From positions 372,001 to 436,000 of the forward strand of contig NZ_QUMQ01000001.1 in NCBI RefSeq assembly GCF_003387075.1: 64,000 nt of DNA, given 5' to 3'. The translations under genes and the position numbers were made by a program. The notes under the pieces were generated by a model, which was given only the letters and a program-made list of their open reading frames with translations, did not search any database and was not told the DNA's origin. Shown in pieces: positions 7,593 to 13,838 of the stretch (position 1 is its first letter; the number at the start of each line of letters is the position of its first letter). The stretch comes from Asanoa ferruginea (GTDB taxonomy: Bacteria > Actinomycetota > Actinomycetes > Mycobacteriales > Micromonosporaceae).

Positions 7593-8063
7593 ATGAACCC
7601 CGTCGAACTGATCCTGCTCGGCCGCACCCTGATGAAGATCGGCGAGCAGGCCCTGCCCACACCGGCCAGCGGCCGGCACTCGGGCGGCGAACGGACGGTG
7701 GTCATCGTGATGAACGACGTCTACGAAAACCCGGGCACCACGGTCACCGAGGTCGCGCAGCGCACCGGCCTGCCACAGAGCGCGGTCTCCGGCGCGATCG
7801 CCCGGCTACGCGAGGTGGGCTCGGTGCTGGCCGAACCCGACCCGGCCGACCGCCGCCGCCAGCTGCTGCGCCGCGATCCCGACGTGACACCGCGGCGCCG
7901 GACGGTCGCCGCCGCCGGCATCACGGATGCGGTCGCGGCAGCGCTCGGCGAGCACGACCCAGCAGACCTGGCACAGGTGCTGGCAGCGCTGGAAACGCTG
8001 GGACACTGGCTCAGCCCGCAGACGATCGTGCGGCTCCGTGCCGAGGCCACCGAACAGCTATAG
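7593..8063 (+). CDS. MarR-like winged-helix regulator
   Basis: DNA-binding protein of 156 residues with the winged-helix segment TVTEVAQRTGLPQSAVSGAI (about 50-70), the wing region with PADRRRQLL, and a C-terminal helical dimerisation part. The ATG is 7 nt after TAATCT (7580-7585), so translation is probably leaderless. Its gene is divergent from an alpha/beta hydrolase across a 26-bp palindrome, which suggests autoregulation and control of the hydrolase. The ligand is not predictable. Confidence 0.8.
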   Translation: MNPVELILLGRTLMKIGEQALPTPASGRHSGGERTVVIVMNDVYENPGTTVTEVAQRTGLPQSAVSGAIARLREVGSVLAEPDPADRRRQLLRRDPDVTPRRRTVAAAGITDAVAAALGEHDPADLAQVLAALETLGHWLSPQTIVRLRAEATEQL

Positions 8064-8216
8064 AACCTTCGAGAGCCGGCGCACCAGGCGCCAGTCCTGG
8101 ATCAACATGGACCGTGAGCGGCGGTGTCCGCGGTTCGGATGCCGCCACATCGGAACGCATGCGAACCACGTCACTGGCAGACCGCTTCCGTGCCCGGTGC
8201 GGCAAGGATGAACGCC

Positions 8217-8627
8217 GTGATTCAGATACGACAGTTCGGCTGGGCAGACTACGACGGGGTCACCGAGGTGTGGCGGTCCGCAGGCCGCGACGTGCTGCCA
8301 CGTGCGGAGCTCGCGGCCAAGCTGACGCGTGATCCCCAGCTGTTCCTGGTCGCCGAACGCGATGACATCGTGGCCGGAGTGGTACTGGGCACCTTCGACG
8401 GTCGGCGAGGATGGATCCTGCGGCTGGCTGTCGACCCAGCGCATCGTCGAGGCGGTATCGCCAGTCGCTTGGTCGCTGAACTGGAAACCCGGTTCGCGGC
8501 CCTGGGTTGTCCGAGAGTGAACCTGCTGGTCATGCCAGACAACGTGGAGGCGCTGCGGTTCTGGCAGAGGCTGGGATACCTGCCGCTTCCGGACGTGCTG
8601 TGTTCGAAACCAATCGGCACCACCTGA
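8217..8627 (+). CDS. GNAT family N-acetyltransferase
   Basis: Single-domain acetyltransferase of 136 residues. The acetyl-CoA pyrophosphate loop is present as LAVDPAHRRGGIASRLV (about 66-82), preceded by strand GWILRLAV and followed by NVEALRFWQRLGY, the usual motif B. GTG 8217 has AAGGA 8 nt upstream; ATG 8208 is an alternative inside that ribosome binding site. It resembles ribosomal-protein/small-molecule acetyltransferases of the YpeA type. The acceptor is unknown. Confidence 0.8.
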   Translation: MIQIRQFGWADYDGVTEVWRSAGRDVLPRAELAAKLTRDPQLFLVAERDDIVAGVVLGTFDGRRGWILRLAVDPAHRRGGIASRLVAELETRFAALGCPRVNLLVMPDNVEALRFWQRLGYLPLPDVLCSKPIGTT

Positions 8628-8947
8628 ACCGAGCGCGCCGCGGGCGCGATCAGCCCTTGTCGTCGTTCATCAGCCGCATCCAGCAGCTCAAGGATACAGG
8701 CCACAACTGCGCACCGTCCGGACGGTTGTTCCTGGTCGCGGACGTGTACGTGGGGGAATGACTGCGGCGGAGGGGTTCGTCGGCTGGGCAAGTGGTTGCG
8801 GCACCTGCGCACATGGGCGGGGTGAGGTGTCGATCATGGCCGGCAGCCTTTGGCGGGTCGGTGCCGTCAGACGACGGCATCCGCTTCTGCCGATGAGCGT
8901 GCACTAGGTTGGACGCTCATCGGGGTCGATGATCGGAGGGTCAATCC
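8628..8947. other. Intergenic stretch with no convincing gene
   Basis: No open frame here has a plausible start, ribosome binding site and protein-like composition. Just before the next gene there is an inverted repeat with perfect 10-bp arms (8890-8899 CCGATGAGCG and 8914-8923), enclosing TAGGTT (8905-8910), which could be a -10 element covered by an operator for the frameshifted gene downstream. Confidence 0.5.
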
Positions 8948-9269
8948 TTGCCGGACGACCTCTTGCGTGCCGTGGGGGCACTCTACGAGGAACACCAGCA
9001 GGCCGCCTTTCCGCGCCGGCTGTACGTCGTCGAGCCAAATGGCGTCGAGATGGTGAGCCTCGATTCCAAAGTCTCGGGTTGTGTCAGCACGTTGCTGGGG
9101 AACGGGGGCCGCATCGACGACTGGCGGTGGGGACGTACTCGCGGATTGCGAGCAGAAGCTCAACCGCGCGATTCCAGCCCTGGACGGCTACGAGTCGTCC
9201 TACTACCAGCGTCTGCTGGATATGACGGTCCTGACCCTGGAAAATCCTGCGGACATGCAGCCCGGATGA
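8948..9269 (+). pseudogene. Frameshifted small gene of unknown function
   Basis: A TTG start at 8948 with a strong GGAGGG 7 nt upstream opens a protein-like frame (start LPDDLLRAVGALYEEHQ, then RRLYVVEPNGVEMVSL) that turns into nonsense after DDWR near 9127. From there the +1 frame becomes protein-like (DVLADCEQKLNRAIPALDG, then YYQRLLDMTVLTLENPADM) and stops at 9269. One extra base, probably in the G-run at 9129-9132, would join the two halves into a protein of about 106 residues. It could be a real pseudogene or a sequencing error. No family recognised. Confidence 0.6.
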
Positions 9270-9511
9270 CGGCGTCGCACCGGCGCGGGCGTGCACGGAG
9301 GTGCCCCGGTACCCGGTGACGTTTTCGAGGGTTTCACCGTCGGTCGTCTGCCGACAACGCTGACTCTCCAGCCAACGCCCGGCCGCACTCATCTGCCGCG
9401 ATCCGCTTGCCTGTCACGGCAGGGCCGGTGCTGTTCGGACCTCGTCGGCGCCGAGTGCGCTCGGGCCGCACGCGAGCCTGTCTAAGGGCTCTGGGCGCGG
9501 CCGCGGGCTTG

Positions 9512-10009
9512 TCACGACGCGCGCGGCAGCGTGAGCCATTCCTGCCAGGTGATGGTGCGGCCCAGATAACGAGGCTGCTGGAACGGCCAGTCGGCGGCGA
9601 TCCATTGCGGCACCAGTGCGTCGAGCGCGCGCTCCATCTCGCTGCCGACCAGCTCGTCCACCACCCACCAGGAGACTTCGCCGTCAGAGCCGGTGCGCTC
9701 GGGCGGGTCGATGTAGACACAGCCGAGGATCGCCGTCTCCTCCTTGTTCAACAGCGCGTAGTTGAACGACTGGTGGGCGGCTATCTCGTTCTCGTGCCGG
9801 AGTAGGTCGATGCGGTCCTCGTCATAGGTCATCGTCTCCTTGGGCCAAGCCCAGGCCGGCCCGAAGATCTCCCACAAGCGCTTCTGGGAGCCCATCACGG
9901 CGGGGTAGTCGAGTGCGGTGTCAGCCTCCCGGATCGGCCTCAGGTGAAGGGCGGTGTTGGGCACGGGCACGTAGACGGGATGGACGAAGTCCTTCGGCAG
10001 CCAACTCAC
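9512..10009 (-). CDS. GNAT-like N-acetyltransferase
   Basis: Protein of about 165 residues resembling acetyltransferases of the Acetyltransf_3 type: N-terminal LHLRPIREADTALDYPAVM, then a central FNYALLNKEETAILGCVYID and GEVSWWVVDE with the beta-4/beta-5 pattern, and a C-terminal PRYLGRTITWQEW. The usual Q/RxxGxG/A pyrophosphate loop is not obvious, so activity is uncertain. GTG 10009 is the best start: upstream sequence is not protein-like and enters a tRNA remnant. No good ribosome binding site is visible. Confidence 0.65.
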   Translation of the reverse strand: MSWLPKDFVHPVYVPVPNTALHLRPIREADTALDYPAVMGSQKRLWEIFGPAWAWPKETMTYDEDRIDLLRHENEIAAHQSFNYALLNKEETAILGCVYIDPPERTGSDGEVSWWVVDELVGSEMERALDALVPQWIAADWPFQQPRYLGRTITWQEWLTLPRAS

Positions 10010-10043
10010 AAGGGCCGAGGCTACCGGTCGTGACCGTTGGCGA

Positions 10044-10100
10044 GCCCGGTCGTAGAGCGGGCAAAGCTCGTGCGCAGGTTCGAGCCCCACCCCGACGGGC
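10044..10100 (+). pseudogene. tRNA remnant lacking an anticodon arm
   Basis: Acceptor-like arms GCCCG(G)TCG (10044-10052) and CGACGGGC (10093-10100) pair if one G is bulged. Between them are a D-arm-like GAGC/GCTC hairpin (10055-10069) and the T-loop-like GCAGGTTCGAGCCCC; no anticodon arm is present. This looks like an eroded tRNA. A sequence resembling its T-arm recurs on the opposite strand near 10176-10200. Confidence 0.4.
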
Positions 10101-10422
10101 CGAAACGCGCCCCCGCGCGTGTCGAGACGCACCCATTGAGCTGGGAAAACGCGATCCACGCGCAGGTCTCTCTCGATGGCGGGGTTCGAACCTGCGCACC
10201 CGCGACCGACCTCCGACCCACCGATCCGGGCCGGATCGCAGTGGCAGCGTCGTGGCGTCTGCTCCACTAGTTCCGGCGCGCCGCCCTCAGGACCTGAGAC
10301 GGCACCACGACGCCGAGCCGGCGAGGTCGGACCCAACGGCCACGTCGGGTCCGACCTCGCATACCGCGAACCGCAACCACCGCACCGTGGGGTCTCCGGG
10401 GGTCGCCCCCGGAATCGGAATG
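10101..10422. other. Non-coding stretch with hairpins and a T-arm fragment
   Basis: No gene recognised. On the minus strand near 10200-10176 the sequence GTGCGCAGGTTCGAACCCCG resembles a tRNA T-arm. A perfect 14-bp inverted repeat lies at 10321-10334/10347-10360 (12-nt loop), and a 7-bp hairpin CCGGGGG/CCCCCGG at 10396-10412. They may be a terminator group downstream of the tRNA at 10479-10553 or relics of a mobile element. Confidence 0.45.
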
Positions 10423-10479
10423 ACAAATCCCCACCCAGACCCTGGCCGCGCAGCGGACCGGATCTGGGCAGGGATTTGT
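10423..10479 (-). terminator. Imperfect stem-loop directly 3' of the leucine-anticodon tRNA
   Basis: The arms ACAAATCCC (10423-10431) and GGGATTTGT (10471-10479) pair perfectly and continue inward through ACCCAGA/TCTGGG with small interruptions. The first base on the minus strand is the tRNA discriminator itself. There is only a short T-run afterwards, so this is a processing or termination stem and not a canonical intrinsic terminator. Confidence 0.45.
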
Positions 10480-10553
10480 GGGGTCGACGGGACTCGAACC
10501 CGCACTGGAACGGTCCTAAGCCGTTTGCCTCATGCCAATTGGGCTACGACCCC
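10479..10553 (-). tRNA. tRNA with Leu anticodon TAG but class I (short variable loop)
   Basis: A 75-nt cloverleaf with perfect 7-bp acceptor GGGGTCG/CGACCCC, D-arm with GG in the loop, a perfect 5-bp anticodon stem AACGG/CCGTT around loop CTTAGGA (anticodon TAG, codon CUA), 5-nt variable loop CCAGT, T-arm GCGGG/CCCGT with loop TTCGAGT, and discriminator A. CCA is not encoded. Leucine tRNAs normally have a long variable arm; this one does not, so its charging identity is open. Confidence 0.85.
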
Positions 10554-10644
10554 TGCGCCGTCCGGTATACCAGCTTGGCCGATGCACCGACACCCGGATG
10601 GACGCGCGCCAACGACCCCATTCGGGTGACGGTGCATGCCATGC

Positions 10645-12477
10645 TCAGCCGACCAAGTTGTAGCTCGCGCCCACCGCGACCACGACCAGCACGGCCGCCG
10701 TGGCGACGGTGTAACCGAGCCGACCCGCCCGATCCCACCAGCCCCGCGCCCACCCGAGCACGGTGCCGGCCAGCATCACGACTGCCCCACCGGCGGCAAC
10801 GGTCAGCAGGACCAGCGCGGCCTTCACGAGACCCGAATCGTCGAGGAAGACGTGTTGATCGAGGGCCGCACTGTCGCTGAGAAACAAAGCCAGCAGCCCC
10901 GCGAACGCGACGACAAGCCCCGCGCTGACCCAGCCGACAACCGTCGCCGCACGGGCCAGGCCCGGCCGGCGCCGCCGACGGACCAGCGCCGCGATCGGCC
11001 ACCAGAGCAATGCGAGCAGCAGGACCAGCAGCGCCACGCCCGCGGCGGCCATCTGCAGGGTTGGCGATTCATACCAGGGCAGCCGCTCGTACGCCGCAGC
11101 TGGGTTGATCGTGCTGAACAAGACGCCGTCGTCCCGGAACGCGATCCGCTCCCGCCCGTCGGTGAACACCCCGACCGCGACCGGCGTCCAGTGCTGGGTG
11201 GCATGAGCCGGATCCGGCGACAACCCGGTCGTGGTGAGCCCGTCGCCGTCACCGGTCACCGTCACCGCCGTGGTCAGCGTCGCGAACTTCGTGAAGTCCG
11301 TGTGGCTGAAGCGGGTCGTCCGATAGGTCCCCGCGAAGGCACCCAGATCCTGCCCACCGGCCGCCATGGCAGGGGCCGCCGCAACCGGATAGCGCAGCTC
11401 GACCATCCGGTCGACCAACTCACGCCCGGCGAACGCCGCCGATCCGTCGTGGCCGTCGCCGTTGTAGACGACATAGATCCCGAGCCCTTCGTCGGGCAGC
11501 AGCGCCAGGTTGTCGTGGAACCCGGGCACGTCGCCGTCCTTGCTCACCCACCGATGGCCGGCCCGCTCGTGCTCTTCATACGCGTACCCCATTCCCGGCA
11601 GTCGTGGTTCGGGGGTGAACTGCGGTTGGATGTTGGGGTTTCCGGGCTTGAGTTGCGCCACCATAAAGCGCCCCATGTCCGCGGCCGTGGTCGTCGGGCC
11701 GGCACCGGTCGGCGACATCGCGCCACACTGCCCGCGCGCCGCGACACCGTCACTGCGATAGCCGGTGGCGAGCTTCCCCACCGCCGTGGCCGGGCGCGGC
11801 TGCGCGAAACTGGTGCCGGTCATACCGAGCGGATCCACAATCTGCTGTTGTACGTAGTCCGCGAACGGCTCCCCCGACGCCACCTCGACGAGATACCCGG
11901 CCAACGCCATCCCGTAGTTGTCGTAGGAGACAAGCGTTCCCGGCGCCCGCACCCGCGGCGGCTGGTGCGCGGCAAGCCAGGCACCGAGCGGCTCGACCCG
12001 GCTGGGGTCGTCGACCGCCACACCGAGCGGCGTGTCGGCGAAGCCCGAACTGTGCGTGAGCAGATCGTGCAGCGTGACCGGGTGGCCCGGGTAGGTGTCG
12101 GCGATCCGGAAGCCGGTCAGGTAACGGTTGACGTCGGCGTGCAGGTCGAGCCGCCCGAGCGCGACCTGCTGCCGCACCACTTCGGCGGTGAACAGCTTGG
12201 CGACCGAGGCCATGAAGAACCCAGTGTCGTCAACGGAAACGGGCGATTTGGTGGCGGTGTCGGCAACTCCGTACCCCTTGCCGAAGATCTGTTTCCCGTT
12301 CCGCACCACGACGACCGCCGCGCCGGGGATGCCGTATTCGCTCAGTTGGCGCCCGATCACCTCGTCGGCCACGGCGGCGAAATCCGGCGTCGGCTCGGCA
12401 CGGGCCGGGCCAGCGCCCACCACCACCGAACCGGCCACCACGGCGGCCGCGACCAGCGCGTTCTTCCACATCTGCAT
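10645..12477 (-). CDS. Serine hydrolase / class C beta-lactamase-like protein with C-terminal membrane domain
   Basis: Secreted, membrane-anchored serine hydrolase of 610 residues. After a signal peptide ending near GPARA (about residue 27), the beta-lactamase (penicillin-binding class C) domain has the SxxK motif SVAK and the YxN motif YDNYG. The last 150 residues contain four hydrophobic segments (LLVLLLALLWWPIAALV and three more), so the catalytic domain would face outward. The ATG at 12477 lies 7 nt after TAGCGT (12490-12485), a leaderless start. D-aminopeptidase or esterase function is as likely as beta-lactamase. It separates the leucine-anticodon tRNA from the tRNA array. Confidence 0.85.
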   Translation of the reverse strand: MQMWKNALVAAAVVAGSVVVGAGPARAEPTPDFAAVADEVIGRQLSEYGIPGAAVVVVRNGKQIFGKGYGVADTATKSPVSVDDTGFFMASVAKLFTAEVVRQQVALGRLDLHADVNRYLTGFRIADTYPGHPVTLHDLLTHSSGFADTPLGVAVDDPSRVEPLGAWLAAHQPPRVRAPGTLVSYDNYGMALAGYLVEVASGEPFADYVQQQIVDPLGMTGTSFAQPRPATAVGKLATGYRSDGVAARGQCGAMSPTGAGPTTTAADMGRFMVAQLKPGNPNIQPQFTPEPRLPGMGYAYEEHERAGHRWVSKDGDVPGFHDNLALLPDEGLGIYVVYNGDGHDGSAAFAGRELVDRMVELRYPVAAAPAMAAGGQDLGAFAGTYRTTRFSHTDFTKFATLTTAVTVTGDGDGLTTTGLSPDPAHATQHWTPVAVGVFTDGRERIAFRDDGVLFSTINPAAAYERLPWYESPTLQMAAAGVALLVLLLALLWWPIAALVRRRRRPGLARAATVVGWVSAGLVVAFAGLLALFLSDSAALDQHVFLDDSGLVKAALVLLTVAAGGAVVMLAGTVLGWARGWWDRAGRLGYTVATAAVLVVVAVGASYNLVG

Positions 12478-12560
12478 GATCAAAACGCTAGGTGCCAAAC
12501 CCGGTGGACCACGATCCAGTGCGCAGGCCAACGTGTACGGGGGCCAGCCCTACCACCGTC

Positions 12561-12590
12561 GCAGGCCCCGGTGTCGAACCGGGCAGGCCG
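12561..12590 (-). pseudogene. T-arm-like tRNA fragment beyond the array end
   Basis: On the minus strand the hairpin CCCGG-TTCGACA-CCGGG reproduces a tRNA T-arm (5-bp stem, TTC-starting 7-nt loop), without an acceptor or anticodon arm around it. It lies 70 bp past the last intact tRNA of the array, in the same orientation. Confidence 0.35.
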
Positions 12591-12654
12591 TGGATATGAA
12601 TCACGACTGGGCAGCCAACGCCCGCCTGCGCTGTTCCACAATGGATGGCATAAG

Positions 12655-12727
12655 TGCCCGTGCCGCGATTCGAACGCGGGCCCTCCTGTTCCGGAAACAG
12701 GCGCTCTTTCCGCTGAGCTACACGGGC
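12655..12727 (-). tRNA. tRNA-Arg(CCG)
   Basis: Last intact tRNA of the array. Acceptor GCCCGTG/CACGGGC, D-stem GCTC/GAGC, anticodon stem CCTGT/ACAGG with loop TTCCGGA (CCG, codon CGG), T-stem CCGCG/CGCGG, discriminator A, CCA not encoded. 4 nt separate it from tRNA-Tyr. Confidence 0.95.
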
Positions 12728-12731
12728 GTGG

Positions 12732-12815
12732 TGGGAGCGGAGGGACTCGAACCCCCTGAGCCCGAAAGCAACTGGGTTACAGCCAGCCCCACCTCACCAT
12801 CGGTGGCGCGCTCCC
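12732..12815 (-). tRNA. tRNA-Tyr(GTA)
   Basis: Class II tRNA of 84 nt: acceptor GGGAGCG/CGCTCCC, D-stem CCAC/GTGG, anticodon stem GCTGG/CCAGT with loop CTGTAAC (GTA), long variable arm of about 14 nt, T-loop TTCGAGT, discriminator A. Only 1 nt separates its 5' end from the CCA end of tRNA-His. Confidence 0.95.
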
Positions 12816-12816
12816 C

Positions 12817-12891
12817 TGGGGTGACCGAGCGGAATCGAACCGCCATCGCCGGATCCACAATCCGGCGCTCTGCCGTTGAGCTACGGACACC
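12817..12891 (-). tRNA. tRNA-His(GTG)
   Basis: Anticodon loop TTGTGGA (GTG) on stem CCGGA/TCCGG. The histidine-specific extra G at -1 (12891) faces C73 (12820), and CCA is encoded (12819-12817). The acceptor has one T-T mismatch at position 4-69. 1 nt separates it from tRNA-Val. Confidence 0.93.
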
Positions 12892-12892
12892 G

Positions 12893-12965
12893 TGCCCGGG
12901 GACGGGCTCGAACCGCCGACCCCCGCCGTGTGAAAGCGGTGCTCTCCCTGCTGAGCTACCCGGGC
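12893..12965 (-). tRNA. tRNA-Val(CAC)
   Basis: Acceptor GCCCGGG/CCCGGGC perfect, D-stem GCTC/GAGC, anticodon loop TTCACAC (CAC, codon GUG), T-stem GGCGG/CCGTC, discriminator A, no encoded CCA. Confidence 0.94.
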
Positions 12966-12974
12966 ATTCCACCG

Positions 12975-13046
12975 CTTCGGTGCCTGGACTCGAACCAGGA
13001 CAGGCGGCTTAACAGGCCGCTGGGCTACCAATTACCCGACACCGAA
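12975..13046 (-). tRNA. tRNA-Asn(GTT)
   Basis: Acceptor TTCGGTG/CACCGAA, D-stem GGGT/GCCC, anticodon stem GCGGC/GCCGC with loop CTGTTAA (GTT), T-stem CCTGG/CCAGG, discriminator G as expected for Asn, no CCA. Confidence 0.94.
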
Positions 13047-13051
13047 ATGAG

Positions 13052-13127
13052 CAGCGCGGACGGGACTCGAACCCGCAATCTGTCCCGGGTGAAAGCCGGG
13101 CGACTCTCCCAATTCGTCCACCGCGCC
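13052..13127 (-). tRNA. tRNA-Glu(TTC)
   Basis: Acceptor GGCGCGG/CCGCGCT with a G1-U72 wobble, anticodon stem CCCGG/CCGGG with loop CTTTCAC (TTC, codon GAA), T-stem GCGGG/CCCGT, discriminator G, no CCA. Confidence 0.93.
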
Positions 13128-13145
13128 ATGAGTGGCTGATCAATG

Positions 13146-13220
13146 TGTCCCGTGACGGATTCGAACCGCCGACGCGCAGCTTAAGAGGCTGCCGCTCTAA
13201 CCAGGCTGAGCTAACGGGAC
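13146..13220 (-). tRNA. tRNA-Lys(CTT)
   Basis: Acceptor GTCCCGT/ACGGGAC perfect, anticodon stem GCAGC/GCTGC with loop CTCTTAA (CTT, codon AAG), T-stem GGCGG/CCGTC, discriminator A, no CCA. The 18-nt gap to tRNA-Glu(TTC) is the longest in this half of the array. Confidence 0.95.
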
Positions 13221-13224
13221 ATTG

Positions 13225-13312
13225 CGGAGGAGGGCGGGGTCGAACCGCCACAGGTCTAACCCTCAACCGTTTTCGAAACGGTGGCCGGCGCCATCTGTCG
13301 GCTGGCTCCTCC
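13225..13312 (-). tRNA. tRNA-Ser(CGA)
   Basis: Class II tRNA: acceptor GGAGGAG/CTCCTCC perfect, anticodon stem ACCGT/ACGGT with loop TTCGAAA (CGA, codon UCG), long variable arm, T-loop TTCGACC, discriminator G. The D-arm is unusual and begins CC in place of T8-A/G9. No CCA. Confidence 0.88.
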
Positions 13313-13319
13313 ATGATCG

Positions 13320-13393
13320 TGCCCTCGGCAGGACTCGAACCTGCCGCCTCTGGCTTCGTAGACCAGCGCTCTTTCCAGATGAGCTACGAGGGC
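13320..13393 (-). tRNA. tRNA-Arg(ACG)
   Basis: Acceptor GCCCTCG/CGAGGGC, D-stem GCTC/GAGC, anticodon stem CTGGT/GCCAG with loop CTACGAA (ACG; A34 would need deamination to inosine by TadA), T-stem GCAGG/CCTGC, discriminator A, no CCA. Confidence 0.95.
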
Positions 13394-13398
13394 ATGCG

Positions 13399-13473
13399 TG
13401 TCGTCGGCTGGATTTGAACCAGCGGTCTCCTCGTTATCGGCGAGGCGCCTTTACCGGGCTTGGCCACGACGAC
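13399..13473 (-). tRNA. tRNA-Ile(GAT) with C33
   Basis: Acceptor GTCGTCG/CGACGAC perfect, anticodon stem CCTCG/CGAGG with loop CCGATAA (GAT). Position 33 is C in place of the near-universal U. T-stem GCTGG/CCAGC, loop TTCAAAT, discriminator A, no CCA. 1 nt separates it from tRNA-Ser(GCT). Confidence 0.9.
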
Positions 13474-13474
13474 G

Positions 13475-13561
13475 TGGCGGAAGGAGCGGGATTCGAACCC
13501 GCGCCGGGCTTGCCGGTCTGCCTTAGCAAGACAGCGCCTTAGACCTCTCGGCCATCCTTCC
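13475..13561 (-). tRNA. tRNA-Ser(GCT)
   Basis: Class II tRNA: acceptor GGAAGGA/TCCTTCC, anticodon stem CTGTC/GGCAG with loop TTGCTAA (GCT, codons AGC/AGU), long variable arm CCGGCAAGCCCGG, T-stem GCGGG/CCCGC, discriminator G and encoded CCA (13477-13475). Confidence 0.95.
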
Positions 13562-13566
13562 GCGCG

Positions 13567-13642
13567 CGATGACGACGGGATTCGAACCCGCGACCTCTTC
13601 CGTGACAGGGAAGCGCCCTGGACCAGACTGGGCGACGTCATC
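13567..13642 (-). tRNA. tRNA-Asp(GTC)
   Basis: Acceptor GATGACG/CGTCATC perfect, D-stem GCCC/GGGC, anticodon stem CTTCC/GGAAG with loop CTGTCAC (GTC), T-stem GCGGG/CCCGT, discriminator G, no CCA. Confidence 0.95.
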
Positions 13643-13650
13643 TTGGGTGT

Positions 13651-13683
13651 TGCCCGCGCCTCTGCCAGTTGGGCTACGCGGGC
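13651..13683 (-). pseudogene. Internally deleted tRNA: acceptor stem and D-arm only
   Basis: The 7-bp acceptor GCCCGCG/CGCGGGC pairs perfectly and encloses only a D-arm (TAGCCCAACTGGCAGAGG). Anticodon arm, variable loop and T-arm are absent, giving a 32-nt structure plus discriminator A. It sits between intact tRNA-Asp and the Ala-like tRNA. A precise internal deletion that kept the closing stem is the simplest explanation. Confidence 0.65.
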
Positions 13684-13688
13684 CTGCG

Positions 13689-13757
13689 TGGAGTGACGCG
13701 GTATCGAACCGCGCACGCGAAGCTTGCAAGGCAACGCTGTGCACCTGCACTCACCCC
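13689..13757 (-). tRNA. Atypical tRNA-Ala-like gene (anticodon TGC), truncated D-arm
   Basis: Acceptor GGGGTGA/TCACTCC pairs with one G-U, T-arm CGCGG/CCGCG with loop TTCGATA is intact and the discriminator is A. The anticodon loop reads CTTGCAA (TGC, codon GCA), but the stem GTTGC/GCTTC has two T-T mismatches. The D-region is 15 nt and folds as GTGC/GCAC with a 4-nt loop. Total 69 nt. It may be decaying. Confidence 0.55.
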
Positions 13758-13758
13758 G

Positions 13759-13831
13759 AGCCACCACCCGGATTCGAACCGGGGACCTTCCGCTTACGAG
13801 GCGGACGCTCTGCCAGCTGAGCTATGGCGGC
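13759..13831 (-). tRNA. tRNA-Thr(CGT)
   Basis: Acceptor GCCGCCA/TGGTGGC with one G-U, D-stem GCTC/GAGC, anticodon stem TCCGC/GCGGA with loop CTCGTAA (CGT, codon ACG), T-stem CCCGG/CCGGG, discriminator T, no CCA. It lies 7 bp downstream of the macro-domain gene. Confidence 0.95.
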
Positions 13832-13838
13832 GACTGAC

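Noticed and set aside
10479-10553. Amber suppressor tRNA
   Set aside because: The anticodon is 5'-UAG-3', which reads CUA. A suppressor of the UAG stop would need CUA as anticodon.
10636-12759. A 707-codon plus-strand frame opposite the serine hydrolase
   Set aside because: Shadow of the serine hydrolase, which has SVAK and YDN motifs and a leaderless promoter; the shadow also runs into tRNA genes.
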